DNA of 64,000 nt from Rhizobium tumorigenes (GTDB taxonomy: Bacteria > Pseudomonadota > Alphaproteobacteria > Rhizobiales > Rhizobiaceae): assembly GCF_003240565.2 (NCBI RefSeq), contig NZ_CP117257.1, positions 1-64,000 of the forward strand, written 5' to 3'. The number at the start of each line of letters is the position of its first letter. Position 1 is the first letter of the stretch. Positions 27,319 to 36,885 of the stretch are shown here, in pieces. A model generated the notes under the pieces. That model had not been told where the DNA came from. It did no database searches and was given only the letters and a program-made list of their open reading frames with translations. A program made the position numbers and the translations under genes.

Positions 27319-27550
27319 CCGGTTCACGCGTAAAGACGATGGGGAATTCTGCGCTCATTGGCACGAGGGGGCCGCTGCGAGTGGCCTTCAGAGCAGAGAT
27401 CGTTCCGCCGAACCTAGCCGAAATCTGCTCGAAAGGCCGAAAAACCAGGCGATTCCGGTCATCCAAGGCGACCGACATTCTGATTTGCGACTCCAGATCA
27501 ACTACCATCGATAACAGGTAGTTATCGATGGTTAGAACACCAACCGGCAA
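27173..27550 (-). CDS. Hypothetical protein at the right end of the Tn5053-like element
   Basis: This open frame of up to 125 residues has the core MVVDLESQIRMSVALDDRNR and then PSNDLLIFKHLRRRWAPER. I do not recognise it. Support for coding comes from the diverged copy at 4374-4460, where the peptide is conserved as MAFPSSDLLIFRHFRHRW with mostly third-position changes before a stop. If real, it is a passenger gene of this element class. The start is uncertain; an internal ATG at about 27505 is possible and lies within the palindrome there. Confidence 0.35.
   Translation of the reverse strand: MPVGVLTIDNYLLSMVVDLESQIRMSVALDDRNRLVFRPFEQISARFGGTISALKATRSGPLVPMSAEFPIVFTREPALMALPSNDLLIFKHLRRRWAPERAGRWLRPMARSTSLFESGGAAFGP
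27504..27532. promoter_or_regulatory. Perfect 12-bp inverted repeat (possible operator or protein-binding site)
   Basis: ACCATCGATAAC and GTTATCGATGGT flank a 5-bp centre (AGGTA). It lies at the edge of the Tn5053-like element, 77 bp upstream of the RHE_PE00001 gene. There is no T-run, so a binding site or recombination site is as likely as a terminator. Confidence 0.45.
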
Positions 27551-27608
27551 TCATACCATGTGAGGAACACTAATTTACCAATAGAGTTCCTTTAGGAAAT
27601 CATTTATC

Positions 27609-28754
27609 ATGATTTCAATGGCTTACGATATCGCGAAAATCAGCATGACAGCCCTGATGCGGCTGATGCGGCCGGCTTTTGACGCCGGTGTCGCGCTCAC
27701 TCGTCTCGACGAGCGCGTCGCCCGTTCGCCGGTCGGCGCAGGCTGGATTGAACGTATGCATTTCACTGACGCCTGCGCCTCGCTGTGGATAGACGGCGAA
27801 CTCGTCCACCTAGAAGACCTCGTCCTTCACGACGCCACAAAGGATATTCGCACACCGACCCATGAGCTGACAATCGCCCGCGACGTGCTGCGCACCCGCC
27901 GGCGCATTTCTGGCCAATCGCCCGATTGGGCGTTGTCCGCCGATGGTATCCGAGTTTTGCGACAGACGTCGGACATCAGTCCGGCGGGCGCCGAAGCGGC
28001 TGATCCAGCCGGTGCCACCAAGCGCGTCGTCGCGGAAGATCCAGTAGGGGAGGGGGAGGATGACGACATCGGAAATCTTCCCGGCGTCGATTACGCTGAC
28101 ATTGATGCGGTGCTCGCCCGATCGTCGGCTGCGATCGAGAACGCAATCCGGCCCGCCCGTGGCAGTGTTCAGGACAAAGATCCGATGATCTATGATCTCG
28201 ACTGGGACGAGGATGCGCGGCTCAAAGAATGGCGCAGCGTGCTGCGGCAGGCAAACGACCTGCCGGCAGTGCTGCAGGCGATCATCGCCCTCGATGCCTG
28301 GAACGAGCTTTCGGTGCTGCAGCATGCGCCCTGGCTCGGCAGGCTGCTTTGCGCGTCGATCCTGCGCCAGGCTGCCATCACCACCGGTGCCCATCTCGCC
28401 GCGATCAATGTCGGCCTCAAAACTATTCCCGTCGATCGGCGTCGGCATCGCGATCGGGAAACCCGGCTGCTGGCGATCGCCCACGGCCTGATCGCGTCTT
28501 CCGAAATCGGGCTGAAGGAACATGACCGGCTGACGCTGGCGAGAGCAATGATGGACCGAAAACTGGACGGGCGCCGCACCTCGTCAAAACTTCCGGAGCT
28601 GGTCGAGCTGGTGATGGCGAAACCATTGGTGTCGGCAAAAATGGTGGCGAAAACGCTCGAGGTCACGCCGCAGGCGGCGCGGCGGATCGTTTTGGAGCTG
28701 GGGCTGAGGGAGATGACGGGGAGGGGAAGGTTTCGAGCGTGGGGTACTATATAG
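27609..28754 (+). CDS. RHE_PE00001-type protein (DUF1612 with HTH)
   Basis: This 381-residue protein belongs to a group encoded on many rhizobial plasmids, often near repABC. It has an N-terminal DUF1612 domain ([24 protein letters not shown], then a [19 protein letters not shown] core). A C-terminal HTH ([35 protein letters not shown]) closes it. AGGA lies eleven bases before the ATG at 27609. The function is unknown; DNA binding is inferred. A second, degenerate copy of its 3' end lies at 34.7-34.9 kb. Confidence 0.8.
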   Translation: MISMAYDIAKISMTALMRLMRPAFDAGVALTRLDERVARSPVGAGWIERMHFTDACASLWIDGELVHLEDLVLHDATKDIRTPTHELTIARDVLRTRRRISGQSPDWALSADGIRVLRQTSDISPAGAEAADPAGATKRVVAEDPVGEGEDDDIGNLPGVDYADIDAVLARSSAAIENAIRPARGSVQDKDPMIYDLDWDEDARLKEWRSVLRQANDLPAVLQAIIALDAWNELSVLQHAPWLGRLLCASILRQAAITTGAHLAAINVGLKTIPVDRRRHRDRETRLLAIAHGLIASSEIGLKEHDRLTLARAMMDRKLDGRRTSSKLPELVELVMAKPLVSAKMVAKTLEVTPQAARRIVLELGLREMTGRGRFRAWGTI

Positions 28755-28786
28755 ATGTGCGGATAAGCGAACAGGGGGGGCGAAAA

Positions 28787-29575
28787 ATGGGGCGTCAAAT
28801 ACCGAACTCAGTCATTGGGGCAACAGCCTCAGTCATCGGTAAACACTATTACAGTCACAGCAAATTAGAGACATTGTTTATGGAGAGCGGGGCTCCTGGT
28901 GAGCCACCACTTGGAAATTGTGAGTCGAAATGTGCGGCCTGGCTCCGTCGTTGCAATGAAGATGAGAATGTCGACGCACTAGACGTTCTAGCAGGAGTAG
29001 TAAGAGATTTCCTTGAGCTGGATTCACATAGCCCTGAGGTCCAGAAGGGACAGCAGCGGATCCATGATGCTTTGTCCAGGAACAGCTTGTCCTATCAGAC
29101 GAATGGCCGCATCTCGCTGGCAGGCGCAACGCCTGTTGCCGTGACGTTAAATGATCTCCTCAAGAACGGGGACTTCGTATCCGTTGAGCGCGAATTCGAA
29201 CGTGCTTACCAACAATTGGAAGGCGATCCGCATGCGGCGATCACGGCCGCTTGTGCGATCATTGAAGCGCTTTGCAAAACCTACATCGAGTCCTTCGAAC
29301 TAGAAATGCCGTCGAAGCAATCCGTTGTGCCTTTATGGCGAACGGTGCAATCGCACCTGGGATTGAGCCCTGATGCCACCCTCGCTGAGGATCAACGGAA
29401 AGTGCTCCAAGGATTGGCGTCGATTGTTGACGGGATCGGCGCCTTCAGAACCCACATCGGCTCGGCCCATGGACGAGGGATGTTTCCACCAAATCTGACG
29501 ATTGCGGAGGCTCGTCTTGCGGTAAACGCTGCTCATACCATCGTTACCTTTATAATGGAGCGCTGGCACCGGTAG
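28787..29575 (+). CDS. Abortive infection family protein (Abi_C domain)
   Basis: This 262-residue protein has a C-terminal half with the Abi_C pattern: repeated helices (PHAAITAACAIIEALCKTYI), DQRKVLQGLASIVDGIGAFR, and GSAHGRGMFPPNLTIAEARL leading to NAAHTIVTFIMERW. Such proteins are predicted phage-exclusion or toxin components. I start at ATG 28787 because AGGGGGGG lies just upstream; a longer frame overlaps the previous gene. It converges on the large STAND gene. Confidence 0.85.
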   Translation: MGRQIPNSVIGATASVIGKHYYSHSKLETLFMESGAPGEPPLGNCESKCAAWLRRCNEDENVDALDVLAGVVRDFLELDSHSPEVQKGQQRIHDALSRNSLSYQTNGRISLAGATPVAVTLNDLLKNGDFVSVEREFERAYQQLEGDPHAAITAACAIIEALCKTYIESFELEMPSKQSVVPLWRTVQSHLGLSPDATLAEDQRKVLQGLASIVDGIGAFRTHIGSAHGRGMFPPNLTIAEARLAVNAAHTIVTFIMERWHR

Positions 29576-29595
29576 TCCTTCAAAATGCGAACCCG

Positions 29596-32500
29596 TCAGC
29601 GTAGCATCGATGGGAGCCCGAAGAGCAGTTCTACCGCCGCGTGCCACCCATGCGCCGCGAACATGTGAAGGACGTCGACCAAGCGCTGCCGTCGGTCCAG
29701 CGCGTCGAAAATATCTCGATGATCAGCTAGACACGTTTGAACCAGGCTCACGATCCCATCGACGCCGAGGTCCTCAACCTGGTAGCCAAGCTCCTTTCCG
29801 CGACCTAGCATCAGTGCGGCAACCCGGTCGAACACGTAACCGGGATCCGCTGGAAGGAGGAACTCGTATGTTTCCACGAGGTGGCTAATCGCTGCTGGAT
29901 TGGAAACCCTTTCGATCTCGTCCAGGGTTGGGGCCCAATCCATAAGGAATTGTCTCTTGGCGTCATCTTCAGGCAACCCGGGATCATTAGGTTGAGCGTT
30001 ATTTACGCTCGCCTGATAAGCCCCGGAGCCGAAATAAAGCTGATTGGTGGCGTGATCGAGGAGTTTGTCTGCTGACTGGTAACGTTGGATCAACGCGTCT
30101 CCAGCTTTCTCTCCAGGAAGTAGTGCCGCGAGCGCATTGATCGAATCTAAGAATTGCCTTCCCGCGGCTGAAGCAATTTGTCGGAAAGTTTCTTGCGCCC
30201 GACGTCCTGCAGCGTCGGCCCATACGTGTCCTTTGTGCTGATAAGGCCAAAATATCCGCGCTCTTAAGTCGGCCTGTACTTGCCAGAGTTTTCCCTCGTT
30301 CTCCACCAGGTCAGTCAACCAATGGAAAATCTCTGCTGCTGAGGCAGGCCGCCCGAGATTTACGGCTAGATCGCAGACCAGCGTACCAAAAATCTGATCG
30401 GCGTTTACAAGGCCAAGAGGTGGGCCCTTGAGATTCGAGGAGCGAATTAGAAACGTTTCCGCCCGGTCTAAGTCAGCTTCATCCAACATAGAGCTTGCAG
30501 CAACCGCCGCGATCGCCGGAGAATTTTCTTTAGCAAGGAGTGCCTCCGCAATCCGCCAGGCTGCTTTCAAATCCGCTTTCCTCACAAGCTGCAGTGCCTT
30601 TGCGACAGCAAAGCGAACACTGGGCGAAGGGTCAGTCGCCAGCCTTGAAAGATCGTCCTCCAAGTCCGAGGCGGGTTCACCGAAATGCGCCCAAACTTTT
30701 CCTGCCGCCTCAGCTCCGTAAACTCGGTGAGCCGTTACACCATAGTGGCCCTCCGTATCCTCGGACGGCAGTGGATAGTCGCTGGCAACGAGGCGACGGA
30801 CGATCGGGAGCATGCGATCCAGGGTGAGACCTGACGCGTCGATGACGGAGGCGTCGCAGATGCCTGCGATTGGTTCCGTGATCTCGCTGTGAAGCCGCCG
30901 AAGGACGAATTCCGCAATATCTGGCTCTCTCTCCGCCTCAATTACAACCTCGATTGCGCGACACAGTGCTTCACCGTACAAGTTGTCCGTGCCAACACGC
31001 GTCCCTTCATACATGGTGTTGAGTCGATCAAGGAGATCGGTCAAGGCTCGATTCTGGGGTGCATCTAGAGAGGGGGCGTTCGTCGCCAATCGGTTCGCTC
31101 GTTCTGCCATCCATCGCTCACCGTTCTCGCGCGAGGCGCGGATCGCATCGGCGTGTCGCTCTAGATACTCGGCCCGCTTTTGTCGCAGTTCGAACGCGAC
31201 TATGTCATTTTCCCCGATTTCGATGAGGAGATCTGAACGAGCATCATCCCAATCTGCCTCATTGTCCGCAACATGCGATAATAGCATTTCCTCGAAGTCC
31301 GCGCGTACTCTCTCGGACTGCAGCCCCAACGTCGCCTTGATGTACTTAATTGCGTCGCGATGAAGTCCCCGAGTTTGAAGGATAGCGGGATTTGTGGCGA
31401 TTCCCCATAGCGACGAATGGGAAGGCAGCGGTCGCGGGTGATGGGCAAGTGTTCCAAAGAGCCTTCGCCATAAGCTTGAAAGAGTCGGGTGCTCCAACAT
31501 CGTCTCCACGACCGCCTGCAGCTCTTCGTCAGACCGATCGCCCGCAAGATATTGCTGGAAAGCCCAGAGAGGTTTTTCCTCGTCGCTGACATTGGTGCGC
31601 CCATGCCAGTCAAGGATGTCAGATTGCGCGAAGATAATCTCGACAGTGTTGCTCTGCGTGCCGATCGTAATTCTCTTATCGGTGAGGAAGCCCGCCTTTG
31701 TGGCTTCTCCTTGAGCTGCTTCATTCACTGCCCTTGTCCCATGCCTTGGCAGTTCGGCTAAAAATGATCCTATGGCCTTGCCCAGCGAGTACAACGCGCC
31801 GGTGAAAGCCTGCCGATTATCCATCAGCATGGGCATTATCCGACCTCCACCCATGACCGATTGAACTGGTTCCGGAAGCGGCTGGAGATAGATCGATTTG
31901 TAAATCTCCACTGCAAAGTCGGGGTCAGCGCGCCATATCTCTTTTATATGCCTTGCGAGAGTAGGGGCTTCTTTGTGGCCACGCTGATCCAGGTACGATG
32001 GCTCTAAGAGAGGCGTCAATGCGCTTCTGGATGCCGGCGGGTCGCTTCTGAAACTGACCCCAACAAATGTGATCGCATGCGCGCGCGCGTGGCGATACTC
32101 GGGTTCTGCGATGCATCGAGCAAGAAGCCCGCGGGCAGCAATACCGAAAGCTGAAAGCGCTTCAGGGCTTCGCAGACCTTTGCATTGCTGAATTGCGTGG
32201 AGGATAAAGCGCGCGCCCTCAATATAGTCCTTACGGCCAGTGCCGAGTGCGCGGTTAGCGATTATGGACCATGTGCTCGACACCTCGCTATCAAGCGGTA
32301 TTGTCTTTCCCGACAACTCGAGGAACCTGGAAAGCTGGAGCAGAAGCAGGCCCATCCGCGGCCCCGGGGTGCCGGGTGACGAGAGAAGGGTGAGCAGCCC
32401 AGCAGCAGCTGAACGATCCCGTACATTCTCTATGATCCACCTCAAGATGCTTGCGACGATTACCGGGCTCGTGTTGTCCTGCGAAAGGATGCGCGCAAAC

Positions 32501-34443
32501 AGTTTCCAGATGCCGGAGGTTGCAGCTCGGTTTTCCTTCCACATTCGTTCGAGGACGAAGCGCATGGCGGGGGCCAGAATGAGGCCCGCTGCGGCGTCTT
32601 GCCCGAGCTGGGACAACAGCGCGTCTTCATCTGCCCAGTCCAAAAAGTATCTAGCCGTAGCATGATCGAAGATAATATGGTGGCGGAAGCCGACGTATTC
32701 TCGGTCCTCTGTCAGCAGGCCACGAGTTAAGAGCATATCGACCGATGCGGCCTCTAGCTGAAATCGTCGTGTCCGCAGGGCCTTCCGAGCCACCAACGCA
32801 GCAATCACTGCTGCCACAGCATGCTGCGCATCAGTTCCCGACAATCGACGATCTTCGTAGCGGTCGATCAGATCGGATTGGGTCGAAATCGAAGAAAAGT
32901 TCTCAGCGTTGATCCCGGCTTTCAGCAGATCGGCAGCCAGGCTCAGGTTGAACAGATTTGAGAGAAGCGCATGTAGTTCTGGCGTGGCCAGATTGATCAA
33001 GTTTTGAAGCTTGTCGGATTGCGATGAAATGACAGCGAGCTCATCCGGAGTTAGGGCATTGACAGCGAAGTGACGCGTCTCGCCAAGTTCCGAGAGAACG
33101 TGTTCGGTATCTGCCGGCTTCACCCCGAAAATTGCTTTTAGGCGCTCACCGTTGCGAAGCTCGTGGGTTCTGACGGATACAACAATACGCCAACGCTCTG
33201 GTAAGCGTCTTGCAACCTCTTCAATGAGTTTAAGCAACACCGTGTGAAGGTTTGGATTGCGCGCACTATCAAGCGCATCGACGATTAGTAAGCCGTGGTG
33301 AGAGCCTGGCCAATTCTCTAGGATGTCAGCAATTGCGTGCTCAAGGCCCACCTCCTCCCGTAGGGCAGCCAGCGTGGCAGGTGCGGTGATGTTGTCTGCA
33401 CTGAGAAAAATGACTGGCCCGTGTAATTTCCATCTATCGGCCAGTTGCAAGAGAGTACCGGTCTTCCCTGTACCGGGTTCGCCAACCAAGAGAAGACTGC
33501 CTTCTCGAACAGCTGAATCCAGGGCATGGTTGTGATCTCGGGTTAAGGCAACGTCGCCGTCTATCGCAAGGAAACGATGATGATCGAGGCGATTGAGTTC
33601 GTCGATGGTCAATTGACGCAGTCTGTCGATGTCTGCGTCGAAACTTGGCGACCTTTCGTCCTCGACGCCGGCTTTGCGCAGGCTTGTCAGTAAGTCACCA
33701 CGGTTTGCTGGAATGCCTTGTCTGATCTGGGTGCGAACGACATCTATAAGGCCGTTTAGTGCGCCTTGGCCTTTTGTTTCCGCGCCGAACAAGGCGCGAC
33801 CAAGCAAGTCTGAGCTATCTTGCCGCGTGCTCGCAGACTCGCCGCTGGGAAAGTGTACTACCCTCAGCATAGAGGAAACCAGCGGGAGATTGAGCTCATC
33901 CAGCTGTTGTCCGGCTTTCATCCACCCTTTCGTAAGGTGGGATCTAAATATCTCGAAGGCAGACTGTTCTTCTTGGCTGGCGCGTTCAAGTTCCGGTTCG
34001 CCGCCGGCTCCAACGCGCTTGCAGGCGTTCTCGAGCGCGACAAGGCGCGCGCCCTTCATGGATACCGCGAAGACTAAGGCGCTTTGCTGGGGATTGATCG
34101 AAGGATGTCCTGGTTCATGTCGGTATTTCACGAAACTGGAGATGATCTGCCGAACCGATTTCGCAAAATCGGTATCATCACCCCTTTCGAGAGACATCGT
34201 CGTTTTGCACTGCAGGAAAAGGGAGCCCCCGCTGTCAAGATCAACTTCGACATCGTCCAGCCCGTCGCCTGTTTCGAAACGAATTCCCGTTGGCAAGACG
34301 CTCCCGACCAAAGCAAATCGCCCACCGACTGGCGACCTTCCGATTATTCTCGCCGCAAACCAGAGACCGACTTCGGCCTGAAACGACATTCCACCTTCCG
34401 TCGCCCGACCACCGGCTCGAAGCTTCTTTTCTGATTCTGCCAT
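29596..34443 (-). CDS. STAND NTPase with N-terminal PD-(D/E)XK nuclease domain (Avs-like)
   Basis: This protein has 1615 residues. The N-terminal domain (about 20-180) resembles Cap4/DUF4297-type nucleases, with EVGLWFAARII, then DGLDDVEVDLD (acidic residues near 63-66) and LFLQCKTT (Q78-x-K80). A STAND ATPase follows, with Walker A GEPGTGKT (321-328) and Walker B LLIVDALDS (385-393). About 1000 residues of alpha-helical repeats, the presumed sensor, complete it. This is the architecture of Avs antiphage proteins, which bind a phage protein, oligomerise and cleave DNA. I use the ATG at 34443 (GGGGG nine bases before); a TTG at 34467 is also possible. The family role is known, but the trigger is unknown. 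Confidence 0.88.
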   Translation of the reverse strand: MAESEKKLRAGGRATEGGMSFQAEVGLWFAARIIGRSPVGGRFALVGSVLPTGIRFETGDGLDDVEVDLDSGGSLFLQCKTTMSLERGDDTDFAKSVRQIISSFVKYRHEPGHPSINPQQSALVFAVSMKGARLVALENACKRVGAGGEPELERASQEEQSAFEIFRSHLTKGWMKAGQQLDELNLPLVSSMLRVVHFPSGESASTRQDSSDLLGRALFGAETKGQGALNGLIDVVRTQIRQGIPANRGDLLTSLRKAGVEDERSPSFDADIDRLRQLTIDELNRLDHHRFLAIDGDVALTRDHNHALDSAVREGSLLLVGEPGTGKTGTLLQLADRWKLHGPVIFLSADNITAPATLAALREEVGLEHAIADILENWPGSHHGLLIVDALDSARNPNLHTVLLKLIEEVARRLPERWRIVVSVRTHELRNGERLKAIFGVKPADTEHVLSELGETRHFAVNALTPDELAVISSQSDKLQNLINLATPELHALLSNLFNLSLAADLLKAGINAENFSSISTQSDLIDRYEDRRLSGTDAQHAVAAVIAALVARKALRTRRFQLEAASVDMLLTRGLLTEDREYVGFRHHIIFDHATARYFLDWADEDALLSQLGQDAAAGLILAPAMRFVLERMWKENRAATSGIWKLFARILSQDNTSPVIVASILRWIIENVRDRSAAAGLLTLLSSPGTPGPRMGLLLLQLSRFLELSGKTIPLDSEVSSTWSIIANRALGTGRKDYIEGARFILHAIQQCKGLRSPEALSAFGIAARGLLARCIAEPEYRHARAHAITFVGVSFRSDPPASRSALTPLLEPSYLDQRGHKEAPTLARHIKEIWRADPDFAVEIYKSIYLQPLPEPVQSVMGGGRIMPMLMDNRQAFTGALYSLGKAIGSFLAELPRHGTRAVNEAAQGEATKAGFLTDKRITIGTQSNTVEIIFAQSDILDWHGRTNVSDEEKPLWAFQQYLAGDRSDEELQAVVETMLEHPTLSSLWRRLFGTLAHHPRPLPSHSSLWGIATNPAILQTRGLHRDAIKYIKATLGLQSERVRADFEEMLLSHVADNEADWDDARSDLLIEIGENDIVAFELRQKRAEYLERHADAIRASRENGERWMAERANRLATNAPSLDAPQNRALTDLLDRLNTMYEGTRVGTDNLYGEALCRAIEVVIEAEREPDIAEFVLRRLHSEITEPIAGICDASVIDASGLTLDRMLPIVRRLVASDYPLPSEDTEGHYGVTAHRVYGAEAAGKVWAHFGEPASDLEDDLSRLATDPSPSVRFAVAKALQLVRKADLKAAWRIAEALLAKENSPAIAAVAASSMLDEADLDRAETFLIRSSNLKGPPLGLVNADQIFGTLVCDLAVNLGRPASAAEIFHWLTDLVENEGKLWQVQADLRARIFWPYQHKGHVWADAAGRRAQETFRQIASAAGRQFLDSINALAALLPGEKAGDALIQRYQSADKLLDHATNQLYFGSGAYQASVNNAQPNDPGLPEDDAKRQFLMDWAPTLDEIERVSNPAAISHLVETYEFLLPADPGYVFDRVAALMLGRGKELGYQVEDLGVDGIVSLVQTCLADHRDIFDALDRRQRLVDVLHMFAAHGWHAAVELLFGLPSMLR

Positions 34444-34704
34444 GAAATATGCCCCCAACTTGCTCAAAGGCTTAGCAGGTCTTGCTATCGAGCGAAAATG
34501 GACGCCGATTGATGTGCACTGGATTAGTCGGAAACCGCTGTCTATCTGACCTCACTTGGAGCTGGGTGGCTCATCGAGAAAAAGATACCGCGGCTTGACC
34601 ATGTCAGTTCCGCCAAAAATAGGCGCTTATTCCTCCGCTTGGCTCTAGGTTCGCGACTGTGGCACGTTGCAAATCTAACGGCGATAGTTTTGCGGTTAAC
34701 TGCC

Positions 34705-34885
34705 AAACAGCAATCGATCCAGAACGGGAAGATGCCAACCGGGGCAAAAATCTTCCGGGCGTTGATCTCGCTGCCATCAGGCGAATACCCTCGTCGTGAC
34801 GCCTTAGGCGGCGGAGCGGATCTTATGGGCCTCGGCCTCAGTGAGATGACGGGGAGGCGAGGCTTCGGGCGTGGGGAATTAGAAA
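34705..34885 (+). pseudogene. Relic of the 3' end of an RHE_PE00001-type gene
   Basis: The stretch 34806-34880 reads LMGLGLSEMTGRRGFGRGE in one frame, against [20 protein letters not shown] at the end of the intact gene (28673-28748). The DNA is about 75-80 percent alike by eye. Upstream, GKMPTGAKI aligns with [15 protein letters not shown] of the intact protein. The middle is deleted. Confidence 0.45.
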
Positions 34886-35013
34886 AAGGCTACAGCCGAC
34901 ATCAAATTCACGAGACAAGGTTGGACGGATGTCGGTTGCTTATAGAGAGATAGTGGCGGGCTAAAACACGTTCGACTAGCCCACAACTCATTTCTGCTAA
35001 GCACTGGTAGAAT

Positions 35014-35034
35014 CATGCATAATTGTGCATGATT
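35014..35034. promoter_or_regulatory. Palindromic AT-rich site upstream of the DUF262 operon
   Basis: ATCATGCA-TAATT-GTGCATGAT forms an inverted repeat (ATCATGCA/TGCATGAT with a short centre) about 40-60 bp before the first gene of the DUF262-HEPN-Dcm-Vsr operon. It is a plausible operator. Confidence 0.4.
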
Positions 35035-35074
35035 TTCCAGTACTGAAAATGTAAATCGAGACGACGTACAGACC

Positions 35075-36175
35075 ATGGCCAAGGCGAAAAAGAGCAAAGT
35101 AATCAGCGAAGAGGCGAAGCTTGCCGCCGAGCAAGCCGTCATTGCCGTTTCTAAGCAGGTTAAATTCAACGTCGCCGAATATCCGGTCTCGATGTATGTA
35201 AGTCGCTTCAAGGACGATACCACCGATCGCTACTTCGTGCCCGAGTACCAACGCAACCTTGCGTGGAACGGCGAACAACAGTCACAGTTTATCGAGTCCT
35301 TGATCGTTGGGCTGCCTATCCCGTTTATGTTCTTCTATCAAACCTCCGAAGGTCGCATGGAGATCGTAGACGGCTCGCAACGCATGCGCGCCATGCGCTC
35401 ATTCTTGAAGGAAAACCTGCGGCTTCGAGATCTTGTTTTGATTCCAGAGCTGAACGGTTTCTCGTTTGCCGACCTCCCAGGCGACCGTCAGAACAAGTTG
35501 GAAGATATAACGATCCGGACCATCCTGCTTGATACCGATACCGATCCTGCGACCCGGGCGGAAATGTTCGGTCGCATCAATCGGATGGGCACGACCGCGA
35601 ACGAAGCCGAGATCCGAAGAGGTTCTCTCCCTGGCCCGGTGACAAGTCTAATACAGGAGCTTGCTGAGTCCGAGCAGTTCATTGCGATTACGCCATTGAC
35701 CGAGATCGCCGTTAACCAGCGCGAGCGAGAGGAACTCGTGACGCGCTTTTTTGCTTATCTCAACAAGAGCGACACGCCCGATGGCCGGTTTCCAGGCTAT
35801 CGCGATCGTCCGAAGAAATTTCTTTACGACTATCTCAAAGACGCAAACCAAGCTGCATTAGCGGACGAACATATTATTCCGGCGATGCGGCAAGAATTTA
35901 CTCGTATGCTGAGCTTTGTAGCCGAAGCTTTCCCACTCGGCTTTCGCAAGTCTAAAACTGCCAACACCGTGCCGCGCGTTCGCTTCGAAGCGATAGCTGT
36001 CGGTTCGGCATTGGCTTTGCGAATGCAACCGGACCTGGAGGTCGCACCGGATGTCGTCGCGGCGAGGATGACGGAGGCTGGATTCGATAAGCTCGTGGTT
36101 TCCGATGGAGCCAATGTTCGCTCGAAGCTCGAGGGGAGGATCGATCTGGGTAGATCGGTCCTGTTGGCGGAGTGA
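35075..36175 (+). CDS. DUF262 domain protein (GmrSD/ParB-like nuclease fold)
   Basis: This 366-residue protein has the DUF262 N-terminal domain: FVPEYQRNLAWNGEQQSQFI, then LPIPFMFFYQ and the signature VDGSQR (98-103). The same fold and motif occur in GmrSD (ScoMcrA/BrxU-type) enzymes, where it hydrolyses NTPs and supports cutting of modified DNA. No C-terminal HNH domain is visible. It is the first gene of a tightly coupled four-gene operon; its TGA overlaps the next GTG start. It probably acts with the HEPN protein encoded next. Confidence 0.85.
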   Translation: MAKAKKSKVISEEAKLAAEQAVIAVSKQVKFNVAEYPVSMYVSRFKDDTTDRYFVPEYQRNLAWNGEQQSQFIESLIVGLPIPFMFFYQTSEGRMEIVDGSQRMRAMRSFLKENLRLRDLVLIPELNGFSFADLPGDRQNKLEDITIRTILLDTDTDPATRAEMFGRINRMGTTANEAEIRRGSLPGPVTSLIQELAESEQFIAITPLTEIAVNQREREELVTRFFAYLNKSDTPDGRFPGYRDRPKKFLYDYLKDANQAALADEHIIPAMRQEFTRMLSFVAEAFPLGFRKSKTANTVPRVRFEAIAVGSALALRMQPDLEVAPDVVAARMTEAGFDKLVVSDGANVRSKLEGRIDLGRSVLLAE

Positions 36176-36885
36176 GCGACCTTCAAGTGACCCTAACGGA
36201 GCGGCGACAAGAGTTCGACGGCCACCTTGCCTTCGCGATGGCGCTGGACCGGCGCCTGATCGAAGGAGATACAATCTCCATTGGCGAGATGGCCTTGACC
36301 GCACGTCACCTGCTGACGATCAAGTCCGGTCTGATCGTACATCTATACAATGTCGTCGAGGCAACCATGACGAAGGTTATCGACGAAATAGGCAAGGAAG
36401 TCTTGGCTATCCCGCCAGCGCAATGGTCTCAGATTACCGTCAAGGAGTGGCTTCGGCACTATGCTGCAATCGGCGTGGATGGAAACGAAGATAGTCGCCT
36501 TGACGTCGTCCATGGCGCGGCCTTGAAACTGCTGGCTAGGCAACCGATCCAAACTCTGAAATTCAAGAAGCCGTCCGGGACGTGGTCCGACAAAGTTATT
36601 TTAGAATTCTCAAGACGGCTCGGTGTCAGTTTTCCGCTCAATGCCCAGATTGCTCCGAGGATCCAGGCGTCGCCAAAGTATCGGGATCTAACACCACTCG
36701 AGTTTTTGGCAGATCGAAGAAATGCCATCGCCCATGGCAGACGGACATTCGAGAATGGTGCAAACGATCTGACTTTGCCGGACATCGCCGAACTAGCCTC
36801 GATCACCCTCGACTATCTTGTCCTAGCGGTCTCCGCCTTCGAGGCCTATATCACTCAAAAACAGTTTAAAACTGCCGATGCGTAA
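36172..36885 (+). CDS. HEPN-like nuclease (MAE_28990/MAE_18760 type)
   Basis: This 237-residue all-helical protein has the HEPN RNase motif RNAIAH (R183-x4-H188) in FLADRRNAIAHGRRTF. HEPN proteins of this class are predicted toxins or RNA nucleases in defence loci. The start is GTG, overlapping the DUF262 stop as GTGA. Its own stop overlaps the methylase start by eight bases. Translation coupling on both sides argues for a complex or a fixed ratio. Confidence 0.85.
   Translation: MSDLQVTLTERRQEFDGHLAFAMALDRRLIEGDTISIGEMALTARHLLTIKSGLIVHLYNVVEATMTKVIDEIGKEVLAIPPAQWSQITVKEWLRHYAAIGVDGNEDSRLDVVHGAALKLLARQPIQTLKFKKPSGTWSDKVILEFSRRLGVSFPLNAQIAPRIQASPKYRDLTPLEFLADRRNAIAHGRRTFENGANDLTLPDIAELASITLDYLVLAVSAFEAYITQKQFKTADA

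Larger units (their letters stand above)
22505..27539. mobile_element. Tn5053/Tn402-like transposon (tniABQ plus resolvase)
   Basis: The left end begins TGTCATTTTTGTGGAGC at 22505, matching the TGTCATTTT tips of Tn402-family elements, and lies 76 bp before tniA. Transposase, ATPase, TniQ and a serine resolvase follow in the family order. A possible right end is the ACA at 27537-27539, because the next five bases CCAAC equal the five bases before the left tip (22500-22504). The right end otherwise shows little similarity to the left, so that boundary is tentative. Confidence 0.65.
34444..35074. other. Long intergenic region between the STAND gene and the DUF262 operon
   Basis: About 630 bp without an intact gene. 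It carries the RHE_PE00001 3' relic near 34.7-34.88 kb. Near 35.02 kb, the palindrome GCATAATTGTGCATGATT lies about 60 bp before the DUF262 start and may be the operator or promoter of that operon. Confidence 0.5.

Noticed and set aside
27810..28798. Two overlapping antisense frames on the RHE_PE00001 gene
   Set aside because: They are shadows of a high-GC coding region.
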